Assembly: GCF_026274175.1 (NCBI RefSeq)
Contig: NZ_JAPHNL010000013.1
Location: 17,854-81,853, forward strand
From: Streptomyces beihaiensis
GTDB lineage: Bacteria; Actinomycetota; Actinomycetes; Streptomycetales; Streptomycetaceae
Reading direction: 5' to 3'
Length of the DNA stretch: 64,000 nt
Part shown: one piece after another, positions 61,066 to 64,000 of the stretch
Layout: every line of letters begins with the position of its first letter
Position numbering within the stretch: position 1 is the stretch's first letter
Made by a program: the position numbers and the translations under genes
Notes under the pieces: generated by a model
What the model was told of the DNA's origin: nothing
Databases searched by the model: none
Seen by the model: only the letters and a program-made list of their open reading frames with translations

Positions 61066-61125
61066 TTACACCAGCCACCCGACGAAGTGGATGACGCCGG
61101 CGAGGATGTCCGTGAGCAGGTTCAT
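61066..61125 (-). CDS. 19-residue hydrophobic peptide gene
   Basis: ATG 61123-61125 to TAA 61066-61068 encodes MNLLTDILAGVIHFVGWLV. AAGGAG (61137-61142) is 11 bases upstream, and a strong hairpin follows 17 bp after the stop, giving a compact transcription unit. The peptide is a single amphipathic-to-hydrophobic helix with one Asp, one His and one Trp, long enough to lie in or cross a membrane. It is 158 bp downstream of the carboxyltransferase stop on the same strand. The AT-richer leader (61143-61283) probably holds its promoter. Function unknown: small membrane regulator, toxin-like peptide or signal are options. Too short for standard gene finders. Confidence 0.6.
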   Translation of the reverse strand: MNLLTDILAGVIHFVGWLV

Positions 61126-61283
61126 GATGGTGCGTTCTCCTTGCGGTCTTGCGTGTCGCATGTGTGTGGGACTTGCACGTGCATCGCGATGCGGTCGCTA
61201 CGGTCTGCAGCCCGTTGCTTGCGCCCCGTAAGCATCGTTGGTCCCGTGTGCCTCACGCAAACTCTGGGGCGACGATCACCTGT

Positions 61284-62648
61284 TCAAGCGAACAACTGCT
61301 CGCCTGTTCGTTTCGCGATGCCCCGGACAAGGCCGAGCTCCAGCAAGTCCTGTGGGCGCAGGCGTAGTTGGTCGGCCGTCGTGCCCGCTTCCTCCGCCGG
61401 ACGTTTGAGGATGGCGGCGGCCGACTCGGGCGCGATCACCGAGAAGTACGCGTCCGGAGCGACCCACGTGGCACCCGGCGCGGCCAGGGCCAGCGCCCCG
61501 CCCGAACCGCCCTCACCGATGACCAGGCTGGTGACCGGGACCGGACTCTCGGCGACCGCCGCGAACAGCCCAGCGATGGCCGCCCCGGCGCCCGCGCGTT
61601 CCGCCGCCGCGTCGTTGGCCGCGCCAGGCGTGTCGACCAGTGTCAGGACCGGGACGCCGAGGCGGCCCGCGAGGCGCAGCAGGCGGATGGCGGTGCGGTA
61701 ACCGGCGGGCGTCGTCGCCGTGCCGCACTGCGCCGCGTACGCGACCGTACGGCCCTCGCGCTCGCCGAAACCGCACCGCATGCCGTCGTCGGTGCCGCCC
61801 GCCCGGTCGCCGGACAGCTCCCGCCGGAAGGAGAAGTAGGCATCCAAGTAGGCGTCGGCGCGGGGGCGTTCGGGCGCACGGGCGCGCCGCACCGCCTCCT
61901 GGCCGGTGTCCGGCAGGTCGGTCCGGCCGAGAGCCCCGGGCACCGGTGCGGGGAGCGTGGCCGCGCGGCCGGGCGCGAGCAGCCGCAGCCAGCCGCCGAC
62001 GGCCTCCGCCAGCGCGTCCGGGGCCACCAGGGCGTCGACCGCGCCCGCCGCCAGCTGACTCTCGGCGCCGTACGCCGTCGGGTCGGTGTCGGCCGGACGG
62101 ACGCGGGACCCGGCGAACCCGATCTGGGCCCCCGGCAGAGCGAGGGTGATGTCCGCCCCGGCCCCGAGCGTGGCCCAGCCGCCGCCCGTCGTCGGATCCC
62201 GGGCCACCGCGATCTGGACGAGCCCGGCGGCGCGGGTGAGCGCCGACTGGCGCGCCAGGCGCTGGAGTTGGGTGAGCGCGACCATGCCCTCCTGCATCCG
62301 GCTGCCGCCCGTGGCGACCAGCGAGACGACGGGGAGGCCGTGGCGGCGGGCGTGTTCATGGGCGGCCTCGACGCGGTCGCCGGTGCCGCGCCCGAGGGAG
62401 CCGCCGAGGTAGCCGAAATCGAAGGCGACGACGACCGTTCCGGTGCCGCCGACCGTGGCCGTGGCCGCGACGACGGACTCCCTCTCGCCGGTGCGTTCGG
62501 CCGCGCGGGCGCGGGCGTCGGCGTACCCCGCCCAGTCGAGCGGGCCGTCGCTCCCGGCGTCTTCCCGGTCTCCGTACGGCAGTTCGTCGAGCGAGCCGGG
62601 GTCGCAGACCAGGCCGAGAGCGGCGCGGGCCGAGGCGTGCTCAGGCAT
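61284..62648 (-). CDS. Fused acyl-CoA carboxylase carboxyltransferase
   Basis: A 454-residue biotin-dependent carboxyltransferase with both halves on one chain. N-terminal (beta-like, ~45-240): VVVAFDFGYLGGSLGRGTGD, VSLVATGGSRMQEGMVALTQ, GLVQIAVARDPTTGGGWATL; C-terminal (alpha-like, ~270-454): PVLTLVDTPGAANDAAAERA, SPVPVTSLVIGEGGSGGALA, YFSVIAPESAAAILKRPAEE, LVRGIAKRTGEQLFA. No biotin carboxylase or BCCP gene is adjacent. Its ATG lies 8 bp inside the end of matB, so translation is coupled. Together the two give extender or malonyl units, matB by ligation, this enzyme by carboxylation of an acyl-CoA. Precise acyl substrate is not clear. Confidence 0.87.
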   Translation of the reverse strand: MPEHASARAALGLVCDPGSLDELPYGDREDAGSDGPLDWAGYADARARAAERTGERESVVAATATVGGTGTVVVAFDFGYLGGSLGRGTGDRVEAAHEHARRHGLPVVSLVATGGSRMQEGMVALTQLQRLARQSALTRAAGLVQIAVARDPTTGGGWATLGAGADITLALPGAQIGFAGSRVRPADTDPTAYGAESQLAAGAVDALVAPDALAEAVGGWLRLLAPGRAATLPAPVPGALGRTDLPDTGQEAVRRARAPERPRADAYLDAYFSFRRELSGDRAGGTDDGMRCGFGEREGRTVAYAAQCGTATTPAGYRTAIRLLRLAGRLGVPVLTLVDTPGAANDAAAERAGAGAAIAGLFAAVAESPVPVTSLVIGEGGSGGALALAAPGATWVAPDAYFSVIAPESAAAILKRPAEEAGTTADQLRLRPQDLLELGLVRGIAKRTGEQLFA

Positions 62649-64000
62649 CCGTGCGCTCCGCGCTCTCCGCGCCCGCCTGGTTCTCCGCGCCCGCCTGGTT
62701 CTCCGTGCCCGCCTGGTTCTCCGTGCCCGCCTGGTTCTCCGTGACCACCGGGCTCTTCCGGCCTCCCGTGGTTCCCAGGGACCGCTTGAGGATCTTCCCC
62801 ATGTCGTTGCGGGGGAGCGCCTCCAGGAAGTGCACGGTGCGCGGACGCTTGTGGGGGGCGAGCCGGGACGCCACGTGATCGGCCAACGCGTCGGCGGTAG
62901 GCGGATGCCCGTGGTCCTCCGGGACGATCCAGGCCACCACCCGCTCGCCCAGGTCGTCGTCGGGGGCACCCGTGACGGCGGCCTCGCGGACGGCGGGGTG
63001 TTCGAGCAGCGCGTTCTCGATCTCGCCCGCGCCGATCTTGTAACCGCCGCTCTTGATGAGGTCGGTGGCCTTGCGGCCGATGATGCGGACATGGCCGTCG
63101 GCGTCCCGTACCGCCATGTCGCCCGTACGGAACCAGCCGCCCGGCGCGAAGGCCGCCGCCGTGGCGTCCGGCCGGTTCAGATACCCCAGGAACAGGTTCG
63201 GGCCGCGCACCTGGATCTCACCGACCGCATCCGGGTCTTTGCCCGGGACCTCGGTCGTCCCGTCCTCCTCGGTGAGCCGCAGCTCGACGCCCGGCAGCGG
63301 CACGCCCACGGTGCCGGGGCGCGGCTCGCCGTCAGCCCGCATGCTCGGCCGCGGGCCAGGGGGTGTCCACCGGGAAGAGCACAGCATGAGGGTCTCGGTC
63401 ATGCCGTACCGCTCGATCACCCGCTGCCCGGTCGCCGCCGCGATCCGCTGGTGGTCGTGGACCGGCAGCGCCGCCGAACCGGAGACGAGGAGCCGCGCCG
63501 CCGCCAGGGCCTTGGCGAGGTCCGGGTCGCCGGGCAGGGCCTGGGCGATGCGGTGGTACATCGTCGGCACCCCGAACAGCATCGTCGCGCCGGAGGACAG
63601 CTCGCGCCGCACCCCGTCGGTGCTGAACCGGCCCAGGTGGCGAAGGGCGCCGCCCCGGCGCAGCGGGCCGATGACGCCGAGGATCAGGCCGTGCACGTGG
63701 AACAGCGGGAGGCCGTGCACGAGGGTGTCCCGCTCGCTCCACCGCCAGGCGTCCCGGAGCGCGTCGAGGGTGGAGGCGACGGCGCGGCGGGGGAGCACGG
63801 CGCCCTTGGGCGGCCCTGTGGTGCCGGAGGTGTAGACGATGAAGGCGGGGGCGTCGGGATCTGCGGGTTCCGGGGGGACGGCCGACGCACCCACGGCGCT
63901 GTCGGCGCTCCCGCTACTCCCACCGCTCCCGCTACTCCCACCGCTCCCGCTACTCCCACCGCTCCCGCTACTCCCACCGCTCCCGCTACTCCCACCGCTC
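62641..64000 (-). CDS. matB: Malonyl-CoA synthetase MatB, 5' end outside window
   Basis: The 3' ~452 codons of an acyl-CoA ligase. ANL motifs: A3 FIVYTSGTTGPPKGAVLPRR, GLPLFHVHGLILGVIGPLRR, A5 IERYGMTETLML, A7 GGWFRTGDMAVRDADGHVRI, A8 GRKATDLIKSGGYKIGAGEI, A10 PRNDMGKILKRSL with the catalytic Lys. MatB ligates malonate or methylmalonate to CoA for fatty-acid and polyketide synthesis; the name rests on sequence and on the carboxyltransferase neighbour, as in S. coelicolor. Oddities: a Gly/Ser linker (GGSSGS units, 18-bp repeats 63909-64000) just before A3, and an ENQAG repeat tail (15-bp units, 62676-62745). Start lies beyond 64000. Confidence 0.85.
   Translation of the reverse strand, partial: SGGSSGSGGSSGSGGSSGSGGSSGSGGSSGSADSAVGASAVPPEPADPDAPAFIVYTSGTTGPPKGAVLPRRAVASTLDALRDAWRWSERDTLVHGLPLFHVHGLILGVIGPLRRGGALRHLGRFSTDGVRRELSSGATMLFGVPTMYHRIAQALPGDPDLAKALAAARLLVSGSAALPVHDHQRIAAATGQRVIERYGMTETLMLCSSRWTPPGPRPSMRADGEPRPGTVGVPLPGVELRLTEEDGTTEVPGKDPDAVGEIQVRGPNLFLGYLNRPDATAAAFAPGGWFRTGDMAVRDADGHVRIIGRKATDLIKSGGYKIGAGEIENALLEHPAVREAAVTGAPDDDLGERVVAWIVPEDHGHPPTADALADHVASRLAPHKRPRTVHFLEALPRNDMGKILKRSLGTTGGRKSPVVTENQAGTENQAGTENQAGAENQAGAESAERTDA

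Overview
The window is about 72% GC with strong G/C preference at third codon positions, many GTG starts, very short 5' leaders and ATGA/GTGA gene overlaps. Together with a HrdA-type sigma factor beside dnaG, an Mbl actin, MatB, sortase-type surface proteins and MmyB-type regulators, this points to a Streptomyces chromosome, in a core rather than arm region. No integrase, transposase, CRISPR array or prophage gene was found.

Layout. 1-7.5 kb: an aldo/keto reductase (cut by the window start) with a near-perfect 38-bp palindrome before its start codon, a DinB protein, a DHFR-fold protein, then two copies of a divergent module (MFS exporter plus MmyB-type HTH regulator) that share operator-like boxes and leaderless promoter geometry. 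7.5-17 kb: dusB, a two-gene glycan hydrolase operon divergent from a ROK regulator, and pyruvate phosphate dikinase ending at a strong double hairpin. 17-30 kb: an LAXTG surface protein; assimilatory nitrogen genes (nirB, nirD, an NirB-like flavoprotein, nasA, and a sirohydrochlorin chelatase that can supply NirB's siroheme); an RHS remnant; CutA; a SanA/YdcF membrane protein. 29-36 kb: dgt, a ferredoxin-reductase-like flavoprotein, dnaG, hrdA. 35.7-42 kb: a heterodimeric ABC exporter, a G-rich repeat tract, a FGGY sugar kinase, a YtxH protein.

41.9-43.4 kb: two tRNA-Asn genes, one CAT-anticodon tRNA, and a three-gene operon of tiny overlapping genes whose first member is broken. 43.5-49.6 kb: an SsuA/NMT1-type ABC importer divergent from a CitA/CitB-type two-component system. 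49.6-59.5 kb: a methyltransferase, a secreted esterase-like protein, an LPVTG-anchored phosphoesterase, efeB and efeO without an adjacent efeU, a GAF-domain kinase whose ATPase domain has lost its motifs, and mbl. 59.6-64 kb: an MFS exporter, a 19-codon hydrophobic peptide gene with its own ribosome site and terminator, a carboxyltransferase, and matB (cut by the window end).

A recurring oddity is the number of in-frame short tandem-repeat expansions inside otherwise conserved enzymes (debranching enzyme, chelatase, NasA, HrdA, sensor kinase, EfeB, MatB), matched by minisatellite-like DNA in several intergenic gaps.
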